The position numbers and the translations under genes are program-made. The notes beneath the pieces are model-generated. The model saw only the letters and a program-made list of their open reading frames with translations. It ran no database searches and was not told where the DNA came from. This document shows, piece by piece, positions 1 to 5,150 of a stretch of 5,254 nt of DNA. This DNA is from Natrialbaceae archaeon. Its GTDB lineage: Archaea > Halobacteriota > Halobacteria > Halobacteriales > Natrialbaceae. Positions within the stretch are counted from its first letter, which is position 1; every line of letters starts with the position of its first letter. The DNA is taken from contig PUPA01000067.1 in assembly GCA_003552885.1 (NCBI GenBank), positions 1 to 5,254 of the forward strand. The letters are read 5' to 3'.

Positions 1-19
1 GCACGTCTCGCTCACGATC

Positions 20-32
20 CTGGCCGGGCCAG
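20..32 (-). terminator. Short inverted repeat after the small membrane protein, possible terminator
   Basis: CTGGCC and GGCCAG face each other around a single G, so the RNA could form a five-pair stem with a three-base loop. It starts 14 bases past the stop codon of the minus-strand gene ending at 46. There is no T-tract, so a terminator role is only a guess from position. Nothing else is visible in bases 1-45. Confidence 0.2.
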
Positions 33-45
33 CCAGCACGGGGGC

Positions 46-249
46 TCACTCCTCACTACGAGAACCGACGTATCGGAGAACGAGCCAGACTGGGATCACA
101 CTCGCAAGCAGGAGAACCGAGGCGCCAGCCACCCAGTGCAGATCAGAGACGTACTCGTACACACCGCCGATAGCGCCTCTCGAGGCGACAAGAAGCAGTA
201 CGAGAAGTGCGAGGGTCGAGCCGAAGCCGAGTTTCGTTACTGGGGTCAT
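46..249 (-). CDS. Small two-helix membrane protein, unknown function
   Basis: I do not recognise this 67-residue protein. It shows two hydrophobic stretches, roughly residues 7-30 (LALLVLLLVASRGAIGG at its core) and 38-60 (VLLLASVIPVWLVLRYV). A short loop containing YEYVSDLHW joins them, and a short charged tail SRSEE follows, so an integral membrane protein with two helices is likely. No catalytic motif is visible. It lies downstream of the solute-binding protein on the same strand but 203 bases away, with a TATA-like AATAGA before it, so it probably has its own transcript. Codon use is odd for this window: by hand count 24 of 67 codons end in A or T, against 2 of 33 in the partial gene at the right edge. 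The ATG at 249 is preferred because it begins the only reading with coherent helices. The gene could be a recent arrival or a relaxed small gene. Confidence 0.62.
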   Translation of the reverse strand: MTPVTKLGFGSTLALLVLLLVASRGAIGGVYEYVSDLHWVAGASVLLLASVIPVWLVLRYVGSRSEE

Positions 250-276
250 GAGTCACTCATCTCTCCGATGTGTCAC

Positions 277-284
277 TCTATTCG
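277..284 (-). promoter_or_regulatory. TATA-like element before the small membrane protein
   Basis: On the minus strand the sequence reads GAATAGAG, centred about 31 bases before the ATG at 249. This is close to, but slightly further than, the 26-28 bases expected for a leaderless haloarchaeal transcript, so a very short leader is predicted. GGAGAG at 261-266 (minus) is a possible ribosome site, but its spacing to ATG 249 is long. Confidence 0.3.
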
Positions 285-287
285 ATC

Positions 288-304
288 GCCACGACCGCCG
301 TGGC
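288..304. repeat. 17-base perfect inverted repeat upstream of the small membrane protein promoter
   Basis: GCCACG and CGTGGC flank the five-base spacer ACCGC. The element sits just upstream of the TATA-like box of the gene at 46-249 and downstream of the solute-binding protein's stop. It could be a regulator-binding dyad or an RNA hairpin closing the solute-binding protein transcript. The C4/G5 block at 310-320 next to it could also pair. Confidence 0.35.
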
Positions 305-391
305 TCGCTCCCCGAGGGGGCCGTCTCTCGAACGGGACTTCCTGACTCGACGACGCGGCTCGGACTCACTACGAGCGGGTCGACGGAACCA

Positions 392-410
392 CCGTTGTTA
401 TGACTAACGG
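392..410 (-). terminator. Possible transcript end of the solute-binding protein gene
   Basis: CCGTT and AACGG enclose a nine-base AT-rich loop, 43 bases or more past the stop codon at 453. It lies in the only AT-rich patch (about 394-407) of the 250-452 spacer. No clear T-run follows on the minus strand. A second weak stem (CTGACG 426-431, CGTCAG 451-456) overlaps the stop codon itself. Position and base composition are the only support. Confidence 0.2.
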
Positions 411-452
411 CTCGGCGTGGCGTCTCTGACGGTCCGTGTGCTCTCGACGGCG

Positions 453-2198
453 TCAGGAGATGAGCTGGCCGTCCTCGTACCGGTAGCCGATCTCCTCGAA
501 AGCCGTCTGCGCCCACGCCTCGTCTACCTCCCCGTCGTCGCCGACGAACGAGGGCAACTCCGGGTCGGCTCCCTCCCACGTCGACGGCCGGAAGCCGGCG
601 ACGGCGCTCGTGCTCCGGGCCGGCTCGGCGTGTTCGAAGAACTCCTCGACGAGATGCTCCCGGTCGATCAGCCGCGAGATGACCTCCCTGACGCGGGGGT
701 TGCCGAGGGCGGGGTGTCGGTCGCTGAAGCCGACGAGGTAGAACGACCGGGTCGGTCTGCTCACCAGGTCGATGGCGTCCTCCTCGGCGATCAGCTCGAC
801 GGTCCCTGCCCCGAACGGGGCGAGACCCAGGTCGACGGTTCCGTCCCCCAACCCCTCGACGACCGCACTCGGCGTCGGCGAGACGGAGAACTCGAGGCGG
901 TCGAGGTGATCCTCGTCGTCGAACGTCCCCGGGTGGCCGGGGATGCCCTCCCGGCGGATGACGTGCTCGCCGAACTCCTCGAGGGTGAGGCCGCCCGCTG
1001 CGGCGTCGACGAACCGGAACAGCCCCGAACCCACCGGCTCGTCGTTGTCCGTGGCGATCGCCTCGGTGCGCTGGTCGCCGACGAGCGCGGATCGCTCCTC
1101 CCAGACGTGTGCCGGGAGGATCGGGAGCGAGAACGACCGCCACGCGATATCCCTGGAGGTCACGCTGAAATCGACGACCACCGTCTGGGGGTCACGGACG
1201 TCGACGTCTTCGACGACGGTCGTCCGGCCCCGGTACCGGGGGGCGGGGACGCCGGCGTCCGACTCGCCGAGGGAGGTGTCCTGGAGGAACCGGTGGGTGA
1301 ACCCGACGTCCGTCGCGTCGAGGGGCTCACCGTCGTGCCAGGTCGCCCCCTCGCGGATGGTCACCGTCGCCTCGAGGCCGGCAGACGCCTCGGCCCACTC
1401 GATGTCGGTCGCGAGCCAGGGCTGTCGGTCCCCGTCGACGTCCCGGACGAGGGGGTCATAGAGGAGGTCGAGCACCTCCCCGACGTCCCGAACGTCGACG
1501 GCGATCGGGTTGAGCCGGTCGAACCCACCCTCACGCCCCGAGACGCCGATCCTGATCGCCCCCTCCCGTTCGTCCTCGTCGTCCGGTGGGTCGTTCCACA
1601 GCAGTTTCAGGTATCCGAGCGGACCGAGCGGGGGTTCAGAGAGGTCGAGCCACGCGGCCTTGGCGGCCAGCCGGTCGGGGAACGCGACCGCGGCGTAGGG
1701 GAGCCGTTCGCGGAACCGCTCGAGGAGTTCGGCGATCGACTCCTGCCGGCGCGTCCCGTCCCGGCGGAGCTGCCCGTCGAGGAGGTCGTCGATCGTCGGG
1801 TCGGAGAAACTAAACGGGTTCTGCCAGCCCTGTTCGCCGACGAACCGCGAGTGAAGTAACGGACGCAACGCGTCGGGGTCGTCCAGGCCGGGGTGGCGGG
1901 CGACGAAGACGTCGAACTCCCTGTCGACGAGCACCTCACGGAACAGCTCGGCTTTCTCCATCGGCTCGCGCGTGGCGTCGAACCCCGCCCGTCTGAGGTT
2001 GGCCTCGAGCTGGCTGACGATCGTCGCGGCCATCGGATCGTCGTCGGCGGGCACCGTCTTGATCGACACCTCGACCCGTTCGGGGGCCCCGTCCTCCGCA
2101 CGCGACCAGAGCCGTTCGGTACACCCCGCACTCGCGGCCGCGAGCGCGGAGCCGGCACCCGCGAGGAGGTGCCGTCTGGTGATCGACCCGTGGGTCAC
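453..2198 (-). CDS. Family 5 (peptide/nickel-type) ABC solute-binding lipoprotein with circularly permuted domain order
   Basis: Extracytoplasmic solute-binding protein of the dipeptide/oligopeptide/nickel family (SBP_bac_5), expected to be anchored on the outer face of the membrane and deliver a ligand to an ABC importer; the ligand cannot be read from the sequence. The 581 residues open with a Tat signal (TRRHLLAGAG, residues 7-16) and a lipobox ASAGC with Cys26. Residues 278-307 (VTIREGATWHDGEPLDATDV) match the family's most typical motif, and 501-520 (PRVREVISRLIDREHLVEEF) match the 'vR.Ais.aiDre' segment. The order is odd: residues 43-203, with FSFSDPTIDDLLD at 129-141 and RFRERLPYAAVAF at 161-173, look like the family's C-terminal end. 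They precede an acidic linker (204-213) and the normal N-terminal start (AIRIGVS, 214-220). The protein stops after EEIGYRYEDG, where a canonical member continues. The start is GTG at 2198, placed by the TATA spacing. No permease or ATPase gene lies in the window. Confidence 0.95.
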   Translation of the reverse strand: MTHGSITRRHLLAGAGSALAAASAGCTERLWSRAEDGAPERVEVSIKTVPADDDPMAATIVSQLEANLRRAGFDATREPMEKAELFREVLVDREFDVFVARHPGLDDPDALRPLLHSRFVGEQGWQNPFSFSDPTIDDLLDGQLRRDGTRRQESIAELLERFRERLPYAAVAFPDRLAAKAAWLDLSEPPLGPLGYLKLLWNDPPDDEDEREGAIRIGVSGREGGFDRLNPIAVDVRDVGEVLDLLYDPLVRDVDGDRQPWLATDIEWAEASAGLEATVTIREGATWHDGEPLDATDVGFTHRFLQDTSLGESDAGVPAPRYRGRTTVVEDVDVRDPQTVVVDFSVTSRDIAWRSFSLPILPAHVWEERSALVGDQRTEAIATDNDEPVGSGLFRFVDAAAGGLTLEEFGEHVIRREGIPGHPGTFDDEDHLDRLEFSVSPTPSAVVEGLGDGTVDLGLAPFGAGTVELIAEEDAIDLVSRPTRSFYLVGFSDRHPALGNPRVREVISRLIDREHLVEEFFEHAEPARSTSAVAGFRPSTWEGADPELPSFVGDDGEVDEAWAQTAFEEIGYRYEDGQLIS

Positions 2199-2221
2199 GA
2201 CCTCTGGGTTGGCCGCCGTGG

Positions 2222-2227
2222 AATAAA
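2222..2227 (-). promoter_or_regulatory. TATA box of the solute-binding protein gene (leaderless)
   Basis: On the minus strand the sequence is CTTTATTC, with TTTATT centred 26-27 bases before the GTG at 2198. In haloarchaea that places transcription start at or within a base or two of the start codon. This supports GTG 2198 as the true start and shows the gene can be expressed separately from the upstream stress protein gene. GAGG lies too close to the GTG to act as a normal ribosome site. Confidence 0.65.
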
Positions 2228-2234
2228 GGAGTTG

Positions 2235-2320
2235 TCCCGCTGGACGGTGATGGGGCCCGCCGGCTGGATCGGAACGGGTCCACTGGCCGGATCGGAGCGG
2301 GACCCGCTGGCCGGATCGAA
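2235..2320. repeat. Degenerate 23-25 base direct repeats, about four copies
   Basis: A core like CTGGCCGGATCGGAGCGGG recurs: GGATCGG at 2266-2272 and 2289-2295, GGATCGA at 2313-2319, and a weaker CCCGCTGGACGG copy at 2235-2246. Core spacings are 23-25 bases. The array fills the spacer between the stress protein stop (2325) and the TATA box of the solute-binding protein. Copies are imperfect, so this looks like an old duplication or a set of binding sites. Confidence 0.6.
2275..2306 (-). terminator. Hairpin after the universal stress protein gene, possible terminator
   Basis: CGGGTCC (2275-2281) and GGACCCG (2300-2306) form a perfect seven-pair stem with an 18-base loop that can itself pair weakly (CCG/CGG). 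It begins about 19 bases past the stop at 2325. It has no T-tract and lies within the repeat array, so termination is only one reading of it. Confidence 0.3.
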
Positions 2321-2324
2321 CGGC

Positions 2325-3194
2325 TCACTCCGGGTCCGGCCGTCTGACGGTCAACACGGGACAGTCGGCCGTCCTGACGACCAGCTCGGCCACACTGCCG
2401 AGTACCACCCGTTCGACCCCTCGGCGGCCGTGGGTGCCGACGACCGCGAGGTCGGCCCCGACCTCCTCGGCGTGCTCCGTGATCTCCCGGAACACCCGTC
2501 CGGCCGTGACGTGGGTCGACACCGACTCGACGCCCGCCTCCCGTGCGCGCTCGGCCGCCTCCGAGACGAGCGCCTCGGCACCCGACTCGAGGGCGTCGTA
2601 GACGTGGCCGGCGCCGTCCTCGTAGCTCAGCGCCCGGAGGTCGACGACGGAGACGACGTGGAGCCGCGAGCCGTGGAGCCGCGCCAGCTCGATGGCCTCC
2701 GCCAGGGCGAGTGTGGCTCCCTCGCCGCCGTCGATCGCCACGAGGACGTCCCCGTACGGGTGGTCCCCGTCCGCGTCGGCTCTGAGAGTCAACACGGGGA
2801 CCTCGGACAGCCTGAGGACGCCCTCGGTCACGCTCCCGAGCAGGAGCCGCCTGAGCCCGCGTCGTCCCTGGGTGCCCATCACGATCATGTCGAGGTCCTC
2901 CCGGTCGGCGTACGCGAGGATCTCGATCTGGGGGTCCCCGTGCTCGACGGCCTCGACGACGTCGACGCCCCGCCCCGTCGCCAGCTCCCCGGCCTCGGCG
3001 ACGATCGTCTCCCCCTGGCGTTCGATCGCCTCCAGCACCTCCGCGTCGTCGCCCGTCGAGGCGGCTGCGCCCTCGTCGACCACGAAGAGAACGTGGACGG
3101 TCGCCCCGTCCTCGGCGGCGAGCGCGATCGCGTGTTCCAGCGCGGCCGTCGCCGCGTCGCTCCCGTCCGTCGGCACCAGCACTCGGTCGGTCAT
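2325..3194 (-). CDS. Universal stress protein, two UspA domains in tandem
   Basis: Cytoplasmic nucleotide-binding protein of the UspA family, 289 residues, about twice the single-domain length. Domain 1 covers residues 1-138 (start VLVPTDGS at 5-12) and domain 2 about 147-286 (VLVAIDGG at 150-157). Both carry the ATP-binding signature G-x2-G-x9-G-S: G107, G110, G120, S121 (GTQGRRGLRRLLLGS) and G253, G256, G266, S267 (GTHGRRGVERVVLGS). Both halves therefore look competent to bind nucleotide. Such tandem proteins are common in haloarchaea; their role is usually inferred as stress or energy sensing, and no partner is identifiable here. The start at 3194 is fixed by the family's N-terminus and by a TATA box 27 bases upstream. 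It is divergent from the oxidoreductase gene and upstream of, but promoter-separated from, the solute-binding protein. Confidence 0.96.
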   Translation of the reverse strand: MTDRVLVPTDGSDAATAALEHAIALAAEDGATVHVLFVVDEGAAASTGDDAEVLEAIERQGETIVAEAGELATGRGVDVVEAVEHGDPQIEILAYADREDLDMIVMGTQGRRGLRRLLLGSVTEGVLRLSEVPVLTLRADADGDHPYGDVLVAIDGGEGATLALAEAIELARLHGSRLHVVSVVDLRALSYEDGAGHVYDALESGAEALVSEAAERAREAGVESVSTHVTAGRVFREITEHAEEVGADLAVVGTHGRRGVERVVLGSVAELVVRTADCPVLTVRRPDPE

Positions 3195-3218
3195 ACGTCC
3201 CGTAGCGGTTCCCGTGGG

Positions 3219-3224
3219 TTATAG
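3219..3224 (-). promoter_or_regulatory. TATA box of the universal stress protein gene (leaderless)
   Basis: On the minus strand the sequence is GATCTATAACCC, with CTATAA centred about 27 bases before the ATG at 3194. The spacing predicts a leaderless transcript, and no ribosome site is visible before the ATG. Confidence 0.65.
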
Positions 3225-3299
3225 ATCGGGGGTCGTCCGGCTCCGCGCGATCGCCCGGAGTCCCCGCGGTCGATCAGTGTGCCGTCGTGAGCCGTGGCC

Positions 3300-3316
3300 C
3301 ATACAATTTTAATACA
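3300..3316 (+). promoter_or_regulatory. Probable promoter of the oxidoreductase gene (AT island)
   Basis: ATACAATTTTAATACA stands out in very GC-rich surroundings and is the only good TATA candidate upstream of the gene starting at 3447. A start site near 3333-3337 would give a leader of about 110 bases. No TATA-like sequence lies 26-28 bases before 3447, so a leaderless transcript from there is not supported. The island is about 80 bases beyond the stress protein's own TATA box and so more likely serves the plus-strand gene. Confidence 0.5.
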
Positions 3317-3330
3317 GTTGATTGTGTATT
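3311..3330. promoter_or_regulatory. AATACA-N8-TGTATT dyad, possible operator
   Basis: Two perfect six-base arms (3311-3316 and 3325-3330) lie around an eight-base spacer, directly overlapping or just downstream of the probable TATA box. A 20-base dyad in this place is the kind of site a dimeric winged-helix repressor could occupy. No regulator gene is in the window. Confidence 0.4.
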
Positions 3331-3446
3331 CGCTGTCGACGTGCGGTTCGGGACCGCTCCGACCCGTCGCCGCACTCCGGCCCGCGGACTGGCGCCCGAG
3401 TTCCCCGGCCGATCTGCAGGCCTCCGCCCGGTACGACCATCCCACC

Positions 3447-4445
3447 ATGACCGACCGATCACTCCACCTGCCCGTCGCTGCACAGCCGAGCGTCGACTCG
3501 CTCGTGAGCCTCGCCGTCCTCGGGGAGCGTCGCGGTTACGACCACGTCTGGCTCCCCGAGACCTGGGGGAGAGACGCCGTCACCGTCCTCACCCGGATCG
3601 CCGCCGAGACCGAGCGGATCGGGATCGGCCCGAGCATCCTGAACGTCTACTCGCGTTCGCCGGCGCTGCTGGCTCAGACCGCGGTCACCCTCGGTGAGGT
3701 CGCCGACGGGCGCCTGCGGGTCGGGATCGGCCCCAGCGGCCCCGCCGTCGTCGAGGGCTGGCACGGCGTCGAGTTCGACCGCCCGCTCCGGCGCAGCCGG
3801 GAGTACCTGGAGATCTTCCGGACGGTGACCGCCGGCGAGGACCTCGAGTACGACGGCGACGTCTTCTCGTTGTCGGGCTTCCGGCTCCGGTGTGAGCCGC
3901 CCGCAGAGCCGATCCCGATCGACGCCGCCGGGATGGGACCGAAGTCGGTCGAGCTTGCGGGCCGGTTCGCCGACGGCTGGCACGCGATCGTGTTCACCCC
4001 GGAGGGCCTCCGTGATCGTCTCGGGGACCTCCACCGGGGGATCGAGCTCGGGGGACGCGACCCGGACGACGTACGGGTCAGCCTCTCGGTTACGGCCTGT
4101 GCGCTCGAAGACGGCGAGCGCGCCCGCGAACTCGCCCGCGGACACGTCGCCTTCTACGTCGCCGCGATGGGCACCTACTACCGGCGCTCGCTCGCCCGCC
4201 AGGGGTACGCCTCGGAGGCCGACGCGATCGCGGCGGCCTGGGCCAACGGCGACCGCGAGGGGGCGCGGGCGCTCGTCGACGACGAGCTGCTCGATGCCCT
4301 CTGTGCGGCCGGCACGCCCGAGCGCGCCCGGTCGGAACTCGAGAAGTTCGACGCGATCGACGGGCTCGACGAGGTCGCCGTGAGCTTCCCCCGCGGGGCC
4401 TCACCGGCGGAGATCGAGGCGACGGTCGAGGCGCTCTCGCCGTAG
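3447..4445 (+). CDS. Luciferase-like (LLM class) oxidoreductase, probably F420-dependent
   Basis: A 332-residue TIM-barrel oxidoreductase of the bacterial luciferase-like superfamily, which in archaea typically uses coenzyme F420 (as in methylenetetrahydromethanopterin reductase); the substrate cannot be inferred. Visible family segments are RRGYDHVWLPETW (28-40), NVYSRSPALLAQTAVTL (66-82), GRLRVGIGPSGPAVVEGWHG (88-107), RPLRRSREYLEIFR (112-125) and GPKSVELAGRFADGWHA (164-180). Length is normal for the family. I chose ATG 3447 because the family pattern starts right after it; an upstream in-frame ATG at 3294 would add 51 residues (PLRPVAALRPADWRPSSPAD among them) that do not look like this family and would run through the promoter island. 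It resembles a haloarchaeal subfamily (TIGRFAM NP1902A type), but that is from memory. Divergent from the stress protein; the acyltransferase follows 180 bases downstream. Confidence 0.94.
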   Translation: MTDRSLHLPVAAQPSVDSLVSLAVLGERRGYDHVWLPETWGRDAVTVLTRIAAETERIGIGPSILNVYSRSPALLAQTAVTLGEVADGRLRVGIGPSGPAVVEGWHGVEFDRPLRRSREYLEIFRTVTAGEDLEYDGDVFSLSGFRLRCEPPAEPIPIDAAGMGPKSVELAGRFADGWHAIVFTPEGLRDRLGDLHRGIELGGRDPDDVRVSLSVTACALEDGERARELARGHVAFYVAAMGTYYRRSLARQGYASEADAIAAAWANGDREGARALVDDELLDALCAAGTPERARSELEKFDAIDGLDEVAVSFPRGASPAEIEATVEALSP

Positions 4446-4462
4446 CCCGGACTCCCGGCGTG

Positions 4463-4559
4463 CCGGCAGCGTTCCCTCCAGACGCCTGTCAGGGGCGTCT
4501 CCCTCTGGACCCGCCTGTCGGCACCGTTCCCTCTGGACCCGCCTGTCGGCGGCGTTCCC
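4463..4559. repeat. Tandem repeat of 27-28 bases, about 3.5 units
   Basis: The 14-base motif YCGGCRSCGTTCCC occurs at 4463-4476, 4518-4531 and 4546-4559. Between them a 22-base block starting CCCTCTGGACCC is identical at 4501-4522 and 4529-4550, and a diverged copy (CCCTCCAGACGCCTGTC) begins at 4474. Units are thus 4474-4500 (27), 4501-4528 (28) and 4529-4556 (28). The array lies in the spacer after the oxidoreductase stop. There are no unique spacers, so it is not a CRISPR array. Confidence 0.8.
4480..4500 (+). terminator. Hairpin after the oxidoreductase gene, possible terminator
   Basis: AGACGCC (4480-4486) and GGCGTCT (4494-4500) make a perfect seven-pair stem with loop TGTCAGG, 35 bases past the stop codon. 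It lies in the diverged first unit of the tandem repeat; the two later units lack the second arm. There is no T-run, so termination is inferred from position. Confidence 0.35.
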
Positions 4560-4568
4560 GGAAGCCGG

Positions 4569-4600
4569 CGACCGCGGGTCGTCCGACGGGAGGTTGAAGA
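4569..4600 (+). promoter_or_regulatory. Weak promoter region of the acyltransferase gene
   Basis: GGTTGAAGA (4592-4600) is the least GC-rich stretch here and is centred about 29 bases before the GTG at 4626, roughly where a TATA box for a leaderless transcript would be, but the match is poor. A small dyad, CGACC-GCG-GGTCG (4569-4581), lies just upstream and could be a regulatory site. Confidence 0.25.
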
Positions 4601-4625
4601 CGGGGGGGACCCAACGACGGCGACA

Positions 4626-5135
4626 GTGACCGGGGACGCCTCCAGACACGACCGCCTGCGCCGCCGGCCGACGCCCGGGCCGGCGAACTCGCTCGCCCAC
4701 TGGACGAGCGCGCGAAACCCGTTACGGGTCGCCGTCAGCTACGTCTTCGTCTGGCTCGCCCGGATCGCCCCGAGCCTCCGGCTCCGGCGGTGGTGTCTGC
4801 GCCGGATCGGCGTCACCGTCGGGACGGGGGTCTCCTGGGGGCTCGAGGCGACCCCGGACGTGTTCTGGCCCGACCTGATCACGATCGAGGACCACGCGAT
4901 CGTCGGCTACGACGCGACCCTCCTCTGTCACGAGTTCCTCCAGGAGGAGTACCGGACCGGCGAGGTCGTGATCGGCGAACGGGCGATGATCGGCGCGGGG
5001 GCGATCGTCCTCCCCGGCGTGCGGATCGGCGCGGGCGCGAGCGTCGCGGCGAACTCGCTCGTGACCCGCGACGTCCCCGCGGGCGAGACGGTCGCCGGGG
5101 TGCCCGCCGAGCCGGTCGACGGGGAGCTCTCGTGA
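4626..5135 (+). CDS. Hexapeptide-repeat (left-handed beta-helix) acyltransferase
   Basis: A 169-residue member of the LacA/maltose acetyltransferase-like group, which transfers an acyl group, usually acetyl from acetyl-CoA, to a hydroxyl or amine; the acceptor is unknown. The hexapeptide coils are clear from VVIGERAMIGAGAIVLPGV (114-132) and RIGAGASVAANSLVTRDVP (133-151), ending in the family hallmark AGETVAGVPAEPV (152-164). His102 in LLCHEFLQEEYR (99-110) sits where LacA has its catalytic histidine, ahead of a loop and the V-I-G coil, so the active site appears intact. Residues 30-60 (NPLRVAVSYVFVWLARIAPS onward) form a hydrophobic then basic stretch that may associate with the membrane. 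The start is GTG 4626; the first 20 or so residues are Arg/Pro-rich and unlike the family, so a later start is possible. It may act in glycan or cell-envelope modification, but no sugar genes are present. Stop codons are 15 bases from those of the convergent partial gene. Confidence 0.9.
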   Translation: MTGDASRHDRLRRRPTPGPANSLAHWTSARNPLRVAVSYVFVWLARIAPSLRLRRWCLRRIGVTVGTGVSWGLEATPDVFWPDLITIEDHAIVGYDATLLCHEFLQEEYRTGEVVIGERAMIGAGAIVLPGVRIGAGASVAANSLVTRDVPAGETVAGVPAEPVDGELS

Positions 5136-5150
5136 GGTCGGTGCCCCCGA

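Noticed and set aside
253..1143. 296-codon minus-strand frame inside the solute-binding protein region
   Set aside because: The translation is Arg/Pro/Gly-rich and lies out of frame inside the real gene; no start signal or domain supports it.
417..1859. 480-codon plus-strand open frame opposite the solute-binding protein
   Set aside because: It is a mirror of the GC-ending codons of the minus-strand gene. It lacks any recognisable domain, starts in the spacer and has no promoter, while the minus-strand protein has a signal peptide and clear family motifs.
1893..3224. 443-codon plus-strand open frame across the stress protein and spacer
   Set aside because: It runs through two well-supported minus-strand genes, both leaderless promoters and the repeat array, and its translation has no family features; it is a shadow frame typical of GC-rich DNA.
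3294..3446. N-terminal extension of the oxidoreductase from ATG 3294
   Set aside because: The extra 51 residues would include the AT-rich promoter island and are unlike the family start; ATG 3447 begins directly at the conserved barrel.
3183..3458. 12-base perfect inverted repeat formed by the divergent start codons (ATGACCGACCGA at both gene starts)
   Set aside because: Both proteins begin MTDR, a common haloarchaeal start, and the identity stops exactly after those codons, so coding coincidence explains it better than a regulatory dyad.
3459..4145. 228-codon minus-strand frame opposite the oxidoreductase
   Set aside because: It is antisense to a clear luciferase-like family gene and has no domain of its own.
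4463..4559. CRISPR array
   Set aside because: Units are 27-28 bases head to tail with no unique spacers, and no cas gene is nearby.
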